A DNA stretch of 64,000 nt from JBBSUQ01 sp964389755 (GCA_964389755.1 CAYMEW010000018.1:15173-79172), one strand, 5' to 3'. Shown: positions 42,130 to 51,284, counted from the stretch's first letter. Program-made: numbers and translations. Notes: generated by a model from the letters alone, not told the origin.

Positions 42130-43079
42130 TCAAGGACTTTTTCAACAAGATACACGTTACGCGTGGCCGAATTCCGGCCGATGAGTTCCGCCAGGAAGCC
42201 TGCCAGGAAGAACTGAACTCCCATTAACATTGCTACCAAAGCAATGAAAAATTCCGTACGTTGCGCCAGCAATTTAGCGGAAGTATCGATGAACAATTTA
42301 TCGATCACGAGGTAAAAAGCAAGTCCGAAGCCGAGTATAAACATCAGCAGGCCGATCACACCGAAGAAGTGCATGGGTTTTTTACCGAATTTCCCCATAA
42401 AGGTCACGGACATCAGGTCGAGCGGGCCGTTGACAAACCGGTTCAGTCCGAACTTGGTAGTTCCGTATTTTCGCGCCTGGTGGATCACGACCTTCTCGCC
42501 AATCTTATTAAAACCGGCATATTTGGCCAGTGCGGGAATGTAGCGATGCATATCTCCATAGAGTTCAATGCTTTTAACCACGGCATTCCGGTATGCTTTG
42601 AGTCCGCAATTGAAGTCGTGCAGGTAAATGCCGGTCAGTTTGCGCGCCGCCCAGTTATAGAGTTTGGTCGGAATGGTCTTCGAGATCGGATCATAGCGTT
42701 TTTTCTTCCAGCCGCTTACCACGTCGAGGTCCTCTTCCATGATCATGCGGTAGAGTTCAGGGATTTCATCGGGAGAATCCTGCAGGTCGGCATCCATGGT
42801 AATGACCACGCGGCCTTCGGCTTTTTCAAAACCTTTCTGTAGCGCAGCGGACTTGCCGTAATTACGCTGAAACTTGATTCCTTTTACGGAGTGACTTTCG
42901 ACGCGCAGTTTTTCGATCACTTCCCAGGATGCGTCCTTACTGCCATCGTCGACAAAGATAACCTCGAACGAAAACCCGTTCTCATCCATAACCCGTCGGA
43001 TCCAGGCAAACAACTCAGGCAGTGATTCGGCTTCATTGAAAAGCGGAACGACAACGGAAATATCCAGATTCTGATCCAA
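42126..43079 (-). CDS. Membrane-anchored glycosyltransferase family 2 (GtrB/DPM type)
   Basis: A 317-aa GT2 with a GT-A domain: DISVVVPLFNEAESLPEL, FEVIFVDDGSKDASWE, ITMDADLQDSPDEIPEL (DxD), HDFNCGLKAYRNAVV and the ARKYGTTKFGLNRF loop. Two C-terminal membrane helices (about residues 235-255 and 275-300) anchor it. The layout matches polyprenyl-phosphate glucose/mannose synthases such as GtrB. First gene of the minus-strand envelope operon, with a -7 box 17 nt upstream. Confidence 0.9.
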   Translation of the reverse strand: MDQNLDISVVVPLFNEAESLPELFAWIRRVMDENGFSFEVIFVDDGSKDASWEVIEKLRVESHSVKGIKFQRNYGKSAALQKGFEKAEGRVVITMDADLQDSPDEIPELYRMIMEEDLDVVSGWKKKRYDPISKTIPTKLYNWAARKLTGIYLHDFNCGLKAYRNAVVKSIELYGDMHRYIPALAKYAGFNKIGEKVVIHQARKYGTTKFGLNRFVNGPLDLMSVTFMGKFGKKPMHFFGVIGLLMFILGFGLAFYLVIDKLFIDTSAKLLAQRTEFFIALVAMLMGVQFFLAGFLAELIGRNSATRNVYLVEKVLD

Positions 43080-43095
43080 AAGAATTTTTTAGAAG

Positions 43096-43103
43096 CAAAT
43101 ATA
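43096..43103 (-). promoter_or_regulatory. -7 box TATATTTG for the envelope glycan operon
   Basis: TAnnTTTG on the minus strand, predicted start near 43091, leader about 12 nt to the GT2 start. Confidence 0.5.
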
Positions 43104-43136
43104 AACATTCAATTTTGTTATCCTCATGGCTTTGCA

Positions 43137-45464
43137 TTAATCCTTTGTAAAGCGGAAAATGCGATCCTGGCAACGGAGGAGGTAAATTCCGGGCTTCAAT
43201 CCTGCAATGGCTATCTTTTGATCAGGACCGATTTTTCCCGTACAGATCACGCGCCCGTGCATATCCACGATCTCCCAGTTCGCAGGAGCTGAAATACCAC
43301 GCAAGGCGATCCAGTCTTCCGCCGGATTCGGATAAAGCGTAACCGATTCTTGTTCGGTTTCAGGCACATTGAGCACATTGTATTCACTCACATTGAAGAA
43401 ATCAAATGCAGCCTCCGTGATATTTACCGCCGGATCGAGGTCGGAAGTGCGCACACTGAGGGTCATGGTCGTTGTCGGCGTCATAAAATCCAGCACGCGA
43501 ATGGACTCAAATTCCCAGTATGCTGTGTCCCCGGAACTTCCTTTCTTAAAGATCTCGAGCGTCTCGACCCCATTGCCGAGAATCACACGCAGGGTGTCGT
43601 CGGCCGGCGGTTGCGGACCGAAAAAATTGTAGAACCAGCACGCAAAATTAATGTGCGGATCGCTATACGTCGACAGGTCGAACAAGGGAGAAGTCAGGCG
43701 CGTCACACCGCCGTCCACATCATCGAGATCGGCATTCATGGTTTCGCTGTTCCCTGTGATGTAGCAATGGTCTCCGCAATCGAAGTCCGCATCAGTGAAG
43801 GGCGATGCCGGTGACCCGTGAAAAGGAATTCCCCGTTCCCATTTCCCGGTAGATGCAGTACTCACGACGGTCCATCCCAGGTCAAATTCAAAGTCGTCAT
43901 AATAGCCGGGCTCCAGTTCAACGGTGATCGTTCCGGTCACATCGTCAATAAACAGGTCGGCGCAATATTCTTTATATCCCCATTTGGCAACGACCACGTG
44001 ATAAGTATCCTCGTAATACAGGACGAGATCCTCCTGCCCCAACCCGTTTGTCGGCCCGGCATGTGTAATGAGCGGATGAACGAGTTTTACCTGTGCATTG
44101 TCGATCGGCGTTCCTGAACCGGCTTCCTGCACTACCACGGACAACGAATACTGCGGAATCTGCTCGAGTTGAATATCCTGCACATTTACCACGCCACTTG
44201 TCAGCGAAACCGAAACCGTTTGCGGGTAATAACCGACCTTTGAATAGGTTACATCCGTTGTTTGCGGGTCGACCATCCCCGTTGCATAAAAACCAGTTGA
44301 GGCAGTTTGTTCTTCCATCGCATTTCCAGTTAGTGAAACCGTCACATCGCTCAGCGGCGTTCCGGAGCCTGATTCTGTAACGATTCCCTGCAGGTAACCG
44401 GCCTGTACGTATTCCGGGCCGAGCACAAACAATCCGCCGGTAATATCGGAAGCAAGTATGATCCCGCTCGGCAAAAAGGGATAAGCGCCCCAGCAGCCGT
44501 CGTACGAAGTGGTTTGTTGCGGATACGTATCATAGCGTGCCACTTCGATCAGGTTCTCCGGGTGCGTTGCATCAAAAACAACGATTCCGTCCGAATAGTA
44601 AGAAGTTACGAGGAAATTACCGAGTACGTGCACATTATGCGGTATTACGCCGGCGCCGGGCGAACTCTGCACACGGTCGAGTTCCGTGATATTCGTCGGA
44701 TCCGAAACATCGTAGGAAGCAACATAAGCCCCGGAGATCTCGTCGGTTGTGTAAACGACCTGTCCGTCATCCCGCGGCCAGACATTGTGTGCAAAATCGG
44801 AAGGTGTGTAGCGGGTACCCAAAAGTACCGGATTCGATTTGTCGGAAACATCCACCACCGAAATAAAGCCATCGTTTATGTGCGCGGCATACAACGTATC
44901 TCCGAGTACGTAACCATCGTGGGCGTACCAGTCATCAAAAGTCCCTACTTCCACGGGATTCATCGGATTCGTATGCACATCCAGGATGATCACGCCTCCA
45001 TTGCCGCGGTTGGCCCCGAAAATATAGGCATAACCGGAACTGTCAATGTAAATATTGTGTGCCGAACTCCACGGATCGCTCCCCCCGAAGTAATATCCCG
45101 TTGAAAGGTTTGTATTTCCGGGAAGCGTACCGAGGTCTACAATGTACAGTCCGTTTTCGGCTTCCGTTGTCACGTATGCATAATGATCCCAGGTTTTCAT
45201 ATCGCGCCAGATCGAATGAAGCCCCATTCCCCAGAATACTTCCGAAGGATTTTGCGGATCACTCACATCTACCACAGACAATCCGTCCTGCGTTCCGACT
45301 AACGCATATTCATTTCCGTTTCCATCAGCGTAGCCCCACACATCATTGAGTTGCGTGCCGTGCAATGCGCTATAATCGACACGTGAAAGTGAATCGAGGT
45401 GCAATTGCGAAAAGGATGTACTGATACTGATAAATACTGCGAAAAACAGGATGGCATTTTTCAT
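43137..45464 (-). CDS. Secreted LVIVD-repeat (choice-of-anchor B) protein with T9SS sorting domain
   Basis: A 775-aa secreted protein. Signal peptide (MKNAILFFAVFISISTSFSQ); the ATG at 45464 is preferred to one 13 codons upstream. Residues about 20-370 form a beta-propeller of LVIVD repeats (GLSVVDVSDPQNPSEVFW, VIILDVHTNPMNPVEVGTF, FISVVDVSDKSNPVLLG) of the choice-of-anchor B family. Two carboxypeptidase-regulatory-like domains follow (about 375-450 and 450-525), then a lectin-like MAM/jelly-roll domain, and the T9SS type A sorting tail (VTLYPNPAEDWIALRG to the end). Surface-exposed or released; ligand unknown. Confidence 0.88.
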   Translation of the reverse strand: MKNAILFFAVFISISTSFSQLHLDSLSRVDYSALHGTQLNDVWGYADGNGNEYALVGTQDGLSVVDVSDPQNPSEVFWGMGLHSIWRDMKTWDHYAYVTTEAENGLYIVDLGTLPGNTNLSTGYYFGGSDPWSSAHNIYIDSSGYAYIFGANRGNGGVIILDVHTNPMNPVEVGTFDDWYAHDGYVLGDTLYAAHINDGFISVVDVSDKSNPVLLGTRYTPSDFAHNVWPRDDGQVVYTTDEISGAYVASYDVSDPTNITELDRVQSSPGAGVIPHNVHVLGNFLVTSYYSDGIVVFDATHPENLIEVARYDTYPQQTTSYDGCWGAYPFLPSGIILASDITGGLFVLGPEYVQAGYLQGIVTESGSGTPLSDVTVSLTGNAMEEQTASTGFYATGMVDPQTTDVTYSKVGYYPQTVSVSLTSGVVNVQDIQLEQIPQYSLSVVVQEAGSGTPIDNAQVKLVHPLITHAGPTNGLGQEDLVLYYEDTYHVVVAKWGYKEYCADLFIDDVTGTITVELEPGYYDDFEFDLGWTVVSTASTGKWERGIPFHGSPASPFTDADFDCGDHCYITGNSETMNADLDDVDGGVTRLTSPLFDLSTYSDPHINFACWFYNFFGPQPPADDTLRVILGNGVETLEIFKKGSSGDTAYWEFESIRVLDFMTPTTTMTLSVRTSDLDPAVNITEAAFDFFNVSEYNVLNVPETEQESVTLYPNPAEDWIALRGISAPANWEIVDMHGRVICTGKIGPDQKIAIAGLKPGIYLLRCQDRIFRFTKD

Positions 45465-45480
45465 ACACGGGAAAGTTTGG

Positions 45481-45588
45481 TTAAAGCACGAATAACAAAG
45501 CAACGAGAAATACGATAATAATGATCACGTATTGCCAGAAGTCTACAAAATACGGAAAATATTTCTTATACATTTCTTTTAGTCTCAT
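45481..45588 (-). CDS. 35-aa single-pass membrane microprotein
   Basis: An ATG-initiated ORF of 35 codons: a basic, aromatic N-terminus (MRLKEMYKKYFPYFVDFW) and one hydrophobic helix (QYVIIIVFLVALLFVL) to the last residue. A TACTTTTG -7 box at 45608-45615 predicts a start near 45603 and a 15-nt leader, the same layout as yidD and xth, which is the main evidence of expression. Divergent from the E1 gene, whose own box is at 45652-45659. No family recognised. Confidence 0.5.
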   Translation of the reverse strand: MRLKEMYKKYFPYFVDFWQYVIIIIVFLVALLFVL

Positions 45589-45607
45589 TCCGGATGCATT
45601 GTTTTCG

Positions 45608-45615
45608 CAAAAGTA
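45608..45615 (-). promoter_or_regulatory. -7 box TACTTTTG for the 35-aa microprotein
   Basis: Matches TAnnTTTG on the minus strand, divergent from and 36 bp apart from the E1 box. No -33 TTG seen. Confidence 0.4.
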
Positions 45616-45651
45616 ATTCATCCGCCTGTTTTCGCGAGGGCTTAAATTCAT

Positions 45652-45659
45652 TATCTTTG
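45652..45659 (+). promoter_or_regulatory. -7 box TATCTTTG for the fused E1 gene
   Basis: TTATCTTTGCAA fits TAnnTTTG. Predicted start near 45664 with a 17-nt leader to the ATG at 45681, which excludes the upstream in-frame start at 45594. Confidence 0.55.
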
Positions 45660-45680
45660 CAACACTTCAAAAAAACATTC

Positions 45681-48125
45681 ATGGGTAAACAGAAAACTTC
45701 CGAAGATACTTTAGAACTGGATTTTGCGACCTTTAAGGAAACAGTGATCGAGGATTTCAGGCTGGCCTGTATTTCACGTGAAGCCTCCCTGCTTGGCCGT
45801 CGTGAAGTACTTTCCGGAAAAGCCAAGTTCGGGATTTTCGGCGACGGAAAAGAGCTCGCCCAGATCGCGCTTGCCAAACAGTTCCGAAACGGCGATTTCC
45901 GTTCGGGATATTACCGCGATCAAACTCTGATGATGGCGATCGGGCAGTTGAATGTGCAGCAGTATTTCGCCGCACTTTACGCTCATACGAGTGTGGAACA
46001 CGAACCGCAGTCGGCCGGGCGCCAGATGGGCGGACATTTTGCCACGCGCAGCCTCGATGAGAACGGTAACTGGAAAAACCTGATGGATCAGAAGAACAGT
46101 TCTGCAGATATTTCGCCGACTGCCGGACAAATGCCACGCCTGCTCGGGCTCGCCCAGGCATCCAAGGTGTACCGCAATAACCCGGAACTGGCGGAACTCG
46201 AAGCGTTCAAAAAGTTTACAAACGGCGGAAATGAAGTGGCATTCGGAACGATTGGAGACGCCTCCACGAGCGAAGGACCTTTCTGGGAGACTATCAACGC
46301 TGCCGGCGTGCTGCAGGTACCGATGGTAATGTCGGTTTGGGATGACGGCTACGGAATTTCCGTTCCGCGGGAGTACCAGACTACCAAAGGAAGTATTTCG
46401 GAAGCTCTGGCAGGCATGCAGCGCACCGAAACGCAAAAAGGCTACGAAATTTTCACGACCAAAGGCTGGGATTACGCCCACCTTTGTGAAACATACGAAA
46501 AAGCGGTACGCGTGTCCCGCGAGGAGCACGTCCCCGTACTGGTGCACGTCCAGGAGGTTAATCAGCCGCAAGGCCACTCTACTTCCGGATCACATGAGCG
46601 CTATAAAACGGAAGAACGCCTGAAATGGGAAAGTGAATTCGATTGTATTGAGAAGTTCCGGGAATGGATCCTGAACTTCGATGCAGACGGGCTCAAACTC
46701 GCAACGGAAGAAGAACTGGATGCCATCCGCAAGGAAGCCAAAGACCAGGTACGCAGCGAGAAATCGGCTGCCTGGAAGGCATTCACGGATGAAATAAAAC
46801 AGGACCTGGCCGAAGCCATCGCGATGCTTGAAGAAGTGGCTGCACAAAGTGCGGACAGCGTCTTCATCAAAAAAGAGATCGAGGCATTGCAAAAAGCCAT
46901 GGATCCGATTCGAAAAGATATTTTAGCCAGTGTACGGAAAGTACTTCGCATGGTACGCCAAGAAACGATTCCTGCCAAAGCACAGTTGGCCGCCTGGATC
47001 AAAACAAATATCCGGGACAATGGTAACCGATATGGAAGTCACCTGTATTCTCAATCCGAACAGGCGGCACTGAACATTACACCGGTCGAACCGACTTACG
47101 ATGCGGAACCGCCACTCGAGGATGGTCGCATAATTCTGCGTGAAACCTACCGCAAGATCTTTGAAAATCACCCCGAAGCACTTATTTTCGGAGAAGATGC
47201 CGGGAAGATCGGAGGTGTGAACCAAACGCTGGAAGGCTTGCAGGATGTTTTCGGAAGCGAACGCATTTCAGATACCGGGATCCGCGAATGTACGATCATC
47301 GGGCAGGGAATCGGTATGGCGATGCGCGGACTTCGCCCCATTGCTGAGATCCAGTATCTCGATTATTTGCTCTACGCGATCCAGGTGCTCTCAGACGACC
47401 TTGCAACAGTTCAGTACAGAACACGCGGCGGACAAAAAGCACCGCTCATCATTTCTACTCGCGGACACCGACTCGAAGGGATCTGGCACAGCGGAAGCCC
47501 GATGGGAATGATCGTCAATGCACTGCGTGGTATGCACATCTGCGTTCCGCGAAATATGACCCGCGCCGCCGGATTTTACAATACGCTGATGGAAGCCGAT
47601 GAACCGGCGTTGGTTGTGGAACCGCTCAACGGTTACCGCACCAAGGAACCGATGCCGAATAACATCGGTGAGTTCCGGACTCCGCTCGGCGTTCCCGAAA
47701 TCGTGAAAGAAGGAAGTGATCTTACAATCGTTTCGTACGGTTCTACCTTTAATTTGTGCGAACTCGCAGCAAAACAATTACTGGAAATGGGAATCGATGT
47801 GGAACTGGTAGACGTTCAAACGCTACTCCCCTTCGACATTGATCATCTCATCTGCGAATCCGTTAAGAAAACAAACAGATTGCTGATCGTCGACGAAGAT
47901 GTAAGCAGCGGTGCAACCGGTTTTATGCTTGATAAGATCCTGAACGAACAGAAAGCGTACTTCCACCTGGATGCGGCGCCGGAAACGCTCAGCGCGAAAG
48001 ATCATCGCCCGCCTTACGGCACGGACGGAGATTATTTTTCAAAACCGAACATCGAAGATATCGTTGAAAAGGTATACGCGATCATGCACGAAAGCGACCC
48101 GCAGCAGTTTCCGTCACTCTATTAA
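45681..48125 (+). CDS. 2-oxoacid dehydrogenase E1, fused alpha and beta subunits
   Basis: An 814-aa thiamine-diphosphate enzyme, decarboxylase E1 of a branched-chain 2-oxoacid or pyruvate dehydrogenase complex. The alpha half (about 1-400) has GYYRDQTLMMAIG and the TPP motif GDASTSEGPFWETINAAGVLQVPMV. The beta half (about 470-814) begins ILRETYRKIFENHPEALIFGEDAG and has RPIAEIQYLDYLLYAIQVL and a C-terminal transketolase fold (VELVDVQTLLPFDIDHL). An acidic helical linker joins them (about 330-460). The single-chain form is frequent in Bacteroidota. The exact substrate cannot be told from sequence; no E2 or E3 gene is adjacent. Confidence 0.93.
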   Translation: MGKQKTSEDTLELDFATFKETVIEDFRLACISREASLLGRREVLSGKAKFGIFGDGKELAQIALAKQFRNGDFRSGYYRDQTLMMAIGQLNVQQYFAALYAHTSVEHEPQSAGRQMGGHFATRSLDENGNWKNLMDQKNSSADISPTAGQMPRLLGLAQASKVYRNNPELAELEAFKKFTNGGNEVAFGTIGDASTSEGPFWETINAAGVLQVPMVMSVWDDGYGISVPREYQTTKGSISEALAGMQRTETQKGYEIFTTKGWDYAHLCETYEKAVRVSREEHVPVLVHVQEVNQPQGHSTSGSHERYKTEERLKWESEFDCIEKFREWILNFDADGLKLATEEELDAIRKEAKDQVRSEKSAAWKAFTDEIKQDLAEAIAMLEEVAAQSADSVFIKKEIEALQKAMDPIRKDILASVRKVLRMVRQETIPAKAQLAAWIKTNIRDNGNRYGSHLYSQSEQAALNITPVEPTYDAEPPLEDGRIILRETYRKIFENHPEALIFGEDAGKIGGVNQTLEGLQDVFGSERISDTGIRECTIIGQGIGMAMRGLRPIAEIQYLDYLLYAIQVLSDDLATVQYRTRGGQKAPLIISTRGHRLEGIWHSGSPMGMIVNALRGMHICVPRNMTRAAGFYNTLMEADEPALVVEPLNGYRTKEPMPNNIGEFRTPLGVPEIVKEGSDLTIVSYGSTFNLCELAAKQLLEMGIDVELVDVQTLLPFDIDHLICESVKKTNRLLIVDEDVSSGATGFMLDKILNEQKAYFHLDAAPETLSAKDHRPPYGTDGDYFSKPNIEDIVEKVYAIMHESDPQQFPSLY

Positions 48126-48139
48126 CCGGATAGTATGAA

Positions 48140-48529
48140 GTGAAGCCGCTGTTAATTTCCATACTGTTCTGTCTGACGATCCTGTCACGCCTGCTCTTTG
48201 AGCTCGGATGGGAAATTTATTTTGTCGTAAACCAGGACCGTATCGCAGCGGAAAAATGTGTCAATCGTGAAAAGCCGGCTTTGAAGTGCAATGGGAAGTG
48301 CTACCTGGCCAGGCAACTTGCGCTCGAACAGAAGACCAAACCGGAGCCGGAGAAAGTTCCCGCGAATCCCTTTCACCTGAAAACGGACATCGCCTGCCTG
48401 AGTTTTCGCGTGCATCCGGTCATGAAAGATATTGATACAGCCTCTGAAAGTCCGGCTCACAAACTTCTCGTTTGCAAAGAGCATGTATCGGACGAACGCT
48501 ATTTTCATCCCCCGCAATACGCATTGTAA
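48140..48529 (+). CDS. Small membrane protein with NGKCYL cysteine motif
   Basis: A 129-aa protein starting at GTG, 14 nt after the E1 gene. One N-terminal helix (LLISILFCLTILSRLLFELGW) is followed by VVNQDRIAAEKCVNREKPALKCNGKCYLARQLALEQ, a pattern (CVN-x7-C-NGKCYL) seen in small Bacteroidota envelope proteins near metal or haem uptake genes. The C-terminal 80 residues are variable. It heads a three-gene unit with the CDICGC barrel and a lipoprotein. Function unknown; metal handling is an inference from the cysteines. Confidence 0.7.
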   Translation: MKPLLISILFCLTILSRLLFELGWEIYFVVNQDRIAAEKCVNREKPALKCNGKCYLARQLALEQKTKPEPEKVPANPFHLKTDIACLSFRVHPVMKDIDTASESPAHKLLVCKEHVSDERYFHPPQYAL

Positions 48530-48558
48530 CTGAATTATTTATTAAAAAACTCAAAACA

Positions 48559-49473
48559 ATGCGATATTTAATTAGTTCCGTCCTGCTTTTGTCAGTGATC
48601 GGAAAAGCGTTTGCCTGCGATATTTGCGGCTGCGCATCAAATCCCGTTAGTATGGGAATTCTTCCTCAGAACGGGTATCATTTTGTCGGGCTTCGTTACG
48701 GACTCCGTACTTTTTCGAGTGAACATCCCCCGAGTTTCGGAATGGCCGTTCCTGGTTCGTCTGAAAGTTTCCAAACCGCGGAACTGATGTTTCGTTACCA
48801 GTTTAGCAAACGGCTGCGCGTCATGGCCATTCTGCCCTACGTGTCGAATACCCAGCAACGCGAAGACAGCACCGTTCACTTCAGCGGTCCGGGAGATATT
48901 TCGGTACTTGCCAGCGTGCTTGTGGTGGATAAATCGGACAGCCTCGGCACTCACGGGCACAAATGGTTTGTGAACGGTGGCGTAAAATTTGCGACAGGAG
49001 ATTACCGTTACAGGGAGGTCATGGACCGAAACCTGATGCCCGGTTCGGGCTCGTACGATTTCATCGTGGGTAGTAACTATACGTATTCAGCCGGAAAGAA
49101 CGGATTTATGAACGAAAGCTCTTTTTCTTTACGCACGCGCAATTCACTCGGATTTCGTTACGGAAATGCATTCCTGACGAACTTTTCCTATTTCCGAAAA
49201 ATCTCGTTCAGCAGCGTAACGATGCTTATTCCGCAGGCTGGAGTGAGCTACACGGCTTTTGGTGCCGATACGCAAAACGGGGAAGTATACGCAGACAGTT
49301 ACAATAATGGCAGCGCTTTATCCGGACTTGTTTCCCTTAATTTTTACCGAAAAAACTGGATCGTTCAGTCAACCGTTTACCTTCCGCTGATCCAGAACCT
49401 GGGCGGCGGCTATGTTGATTCCAGATTTTCAGGCAGTATCTCACTTGTTTATCTAATTAAAAAAAGAACATGA
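48559..49473 (+). CDS. Outer-membrane barrel-type protein with N-terminal CDICGC motif
   Basis: A 304-aa exported protein (MRYLISSVLLLSVIGKAFA) whose mature end is CDICGCASNPVSMGILPQ, so a CxxCxC motif sits right after signal cleavage. The rest is a predicted barrel (YHFVGLRYGLRTFSSEHPP, FRYQFSKRLRVMAILPYVSN, HKWFVNGGVKFATGDYR, SLNFYRKNWIVQSTVYLPL, ending SGSISLVYLIKKRT). The motif suggests metal or thiol chemistry at the periplasmic end. An upstream start at 48472 would overlap the previous gene and hide the signal peptide. ATGA overlap with the next gene. Confidence 0.78.
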   Translation: MRYLISSVLLLSVIGKAFACDICGCASNPVSMGILPQNGYHFVGLRYGLRTFSSEHPPSFGMAVPGSSESFQTAELMFRYQFSKRLRVMAILPYVSNTQQREDSTVHFSGPGDISVLASVLVVDKSDSLGTHGHKWFVNGGVKFATGDYRYREVMDRNLMPGSGSYDFIVGSNYTYSAGKNGFMNESSFSLRTRNSLGFRYGNAFLTNFSYFRKISFSSVTMLIPQAGVSYTAFGADTQNGEVYADSYNNGSALSGLVSLNFYRKNWIVQSTVYLPLIQNLGGGYVDSRFSGSISLVYLIKKRT

Positions 49474-49880
49474 AACGCAACATTCAATACGGCTTTACGG
49501 CACTCATTTTAACCGCACTTGTTATCTCCTGTAAAAAAAACAAGGATGAGGATATTAATGACGGAGATCCGGAAGTAAATATCTCCGTTCTGTCCCCGAT
49601 GCCGGGCGATACCGTTCAACAGGGAGAAAAAGTGTCGATCAACGGAACCATTCATGCATCTCAAAAGGTTCACGGGTATCGTATTACGCTTGTAGACGAT
49701 TCCACAAAGGCGTATTACCTGAATGAAATCTATCACGAACACGCTCCTTCATACAATTTTTCGGAAAACTGGACGAATAACGTGGACGATACCGCGTATG
49801 TTACGGCTACCATTGACGTGGAGATCGACCACGACGGGAACATGAAGTCCGAAAAGATCAAGCTTGTTTGTTTACCGTAG
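49470..49880 (+). CDS. DUF4625-like lipoprotein
   Basis: A 136-aa lipoprotein (ILTALVISCKK, C21). After an acidic spacer (KDEDINDGDPE) the mature part is an Ig-like sandwich, EVNISVLSPMPGDTVQQGEKVSINGTI, HGYRITLVDDSTKAYYLNEIYHEHAPSYNFSENW, ending VTATIDVEIDHDGNMKSEKIKLVCLP. Histidines in the YHEHAP turn could bind a metal. This resembles small DUF4625-type lipoproteins. Translationally coupled to the CDICGC gene and followed by a terminator. Confidence 0.65.
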   Translation: MKRNIQYGFTALILTALVISCKKNKDEDINDGDPEVNISVLSPMPGDTVQQGEKVSINGTIHASQKVHGYRITLVDDSTKAYYLNEIYHEHAPSYNFSENWTNNVDDTAYVTATIDVEIDHDGNMKSEKIKLVCLP

Positions 49881-49901
49881 TTATGAAACGTACTTAATTT
49901 T

Positions 49902-49940
49902 AAACCGGCTGTCCGTAATCCGGGGCAGTCGGTTTCGTTT
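49902..49940 (+). terminator. Terminator after the CDICGC module
   Basis: AAACCGGCTGTCC pairs with GGGGCAGTCGGTTT through G-U wobbles, then CGTTTCTT. Confidence 0.7.
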
Positions 49941-49993
49941 CTTAAATTTCCTTAAATCGGTCCGAAAAAAGTTTTGTAATTTCCCGCAAAAGT

Positions 49994-50001
49994 TATCTTT
50001 G
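49994..50001 (+). promoter_or_regulatory. -7 box TATCTTTG for the thioredoxin-like gene
   Basis: Fits TAnnTTTG; TTTTG 17 nt upstream is a loose -33. Start near 50006, leader about 12 nt. Confidence 0.5.
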
Positions 50002-50017
50002 GTAAAAAGATGCACAC

Positions 50018-50587
50018 ATGAAATTCGCCGATTACGAACACCTTTTCGATGCCATTGTGGAAGGACATTACACGGAAGAACCGTATGATAATCCACTCTA
50101 CCTGAATTACACCAGACTGAACGCTTCCCGCCAAAAACGCTGGCTTAAAACCGGCGAACTCCGCAAGGACACGATCGATTCGATTTATACGATCGAGGCC
50201 AAACAATACTGGACACTGATTACGGAACCCTGGTGTGGCGACGCCGCTCATTCGGTACCCTTTATTTTTAAAATGGCTGAACTCAATGAGAAAATACACC
50301 TCGATATCGAGCTGCGCGACGATGAACCGTACACGATCGAAAATTACCTGACAAACGGCGGAAAATCGATTCCGATCCTGATTGCAAAAGACGCAAACGG
50401 GCAGGAACTCTGGCACTGGGGACCGCGTCCGGCAGAATGCCAGTATCTTTATCAGAAGAACCGCGATTCGAACATGTCGGATGAAGAGCAGAAACTGGCT
50501 CTTCAGAACTGGTATAACGAGGACATGGGGCAATCCGTGCAGCGCGAAATTTCGGCTTTGGTCCGAACGATCAAAAAGGCTAAGTAA
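50018..50587 (+). CDS. Thioredoxin-family protein (WCGDA type)
   Basis: A 189-aa cytoplasmic thioredoxin-fold protein with no signal peptide. YWTLITEPWCGDAAHSV (C73 at 72-76) replaces CxxC by a single active-site cysteine, the pattern of the Bacteroidota 'thioredoxin family protein' group. A cis-proline strand (SIPILIAKDANGQEL) follows and the C-terminal helix (VQREISALVRTIKKAK) is intact. A monothiol mechanism with glutathione-like or bacillithiol-like partners is possible. It converges with trmN6, overlapping by 8 bp. Confidence 0.85.
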   Translation: MKFADYEHLFDAIVEGHYTEEPYDNPLYLNYTRLNASRQKRWLKTGELRKDTIDSIYTIEAKQYWTLITEPWCGDAAHSVPFIFKMAELNEKIHLDIELRDDEPYTIENYLTNGGKSIPILIAKDANGQELWHWGPRPAECQYLYQKNRDSNMSDEEQKLALQNWYNEDMGQSVQREISALVRTIKKAK

Positions 50588-51284
50588 AGCGATGCAAATG
50601 CTTTGTTCGTAGCAGGTATTCCTCCGTGTACTGATCATCTTCTCCACGGATCACCAGTTGTTGTCTCGAAGTCTCCTTTTGCTCCGGTGAGAAGTGTAAT
50701 ATCTTTCGTACGGGTTCCTTTCCCGCTTTGCTAAGCAGGCTAATATCCCCAACTAAAAAGAGTTCGTTTTTTTCCGCAAGTGTAAGTGCCTGCATGCTGC
50801 CTGCTGTCGGCAGTATGACTTCGAAACGCCCCCGGGAATCAATTAATTCGCGGACCCGGTCAAAAAGAAAAGGAAGTGGCAGGTATGCGGCATGTTTTGC
50901 CGAAGATCGCTGGTCCGAAGGATCAAACAGACCATTTTCGTAATACGGTGGATTGGAAATAATCAGGTCAAATTTGCATTTTGGAACAAAAGACTGCAGA
51001 TCGGTTTGCTGCAAGTGTAAGCGCCCGTTCCATTTCGATATCCGGAAATTGCGTTCCGCATCGCTGCAAGACCCTTCGTCCGGTTCGATTGCAGTCACCT
51101 GTGCATGCAGATATTTCTGAGCGCAAATGAGCGCAAGGATTCCCGTACCGGTGCCAATGTCGAGCACCTGTTCTGTTCCGCAAGGAGCATCCGTAAAAGC
51201 ACCCAGCAACATGCTGTCGGTACCCGCTTTTAATAATGAATTTTGCTGATAGAGGTCAAATTCCTGAAAACGGAAGGGTTTCAT
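50580..51284 (-). CDS. trmN6: tRNA1(Val) (adenine(37)-N6)-methyltransferase (YfiC/TrmN6)
   Basis: A 234-aa SAM-dependent methyltransferase that modifies A37 of tRNA-Val. It begins KPFRFQEFDLYQQNSLLKAGTDSMLLGAF, has motif I VLDIGTGTGILALICAQ, acidic VTAIEPDE and the N6-adenine catalytic NPPY (ISNPPYYENGLFDP). The C-terminal RKILHFSP is also conserved. ATGA overlap with rimM couples it into the rpsP-rimM-trmN6 operon. Confidence 0.93.
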   Translation of the reverse strand: MKPFRFQEFDLYQQNSLLKAGTDSMLLGAFTDAPCGTEQVLDIGTGTGILALICAQKYLHAQVTAIEPDEGSCSDAERNFRISKWNGRLHLQQTDLQSFVPKCKFDLIISNPPYYENGLFDPSDQRSSAKHAAYLPLPFLFDRVRELIDSRGRFEVILPTAGSMQALTLAEKNELFLVGDISLLSKAGKEPVRKILHFSPEQKETSRQQLVIRGEDDQYTEEYLLRTKHLHRFT

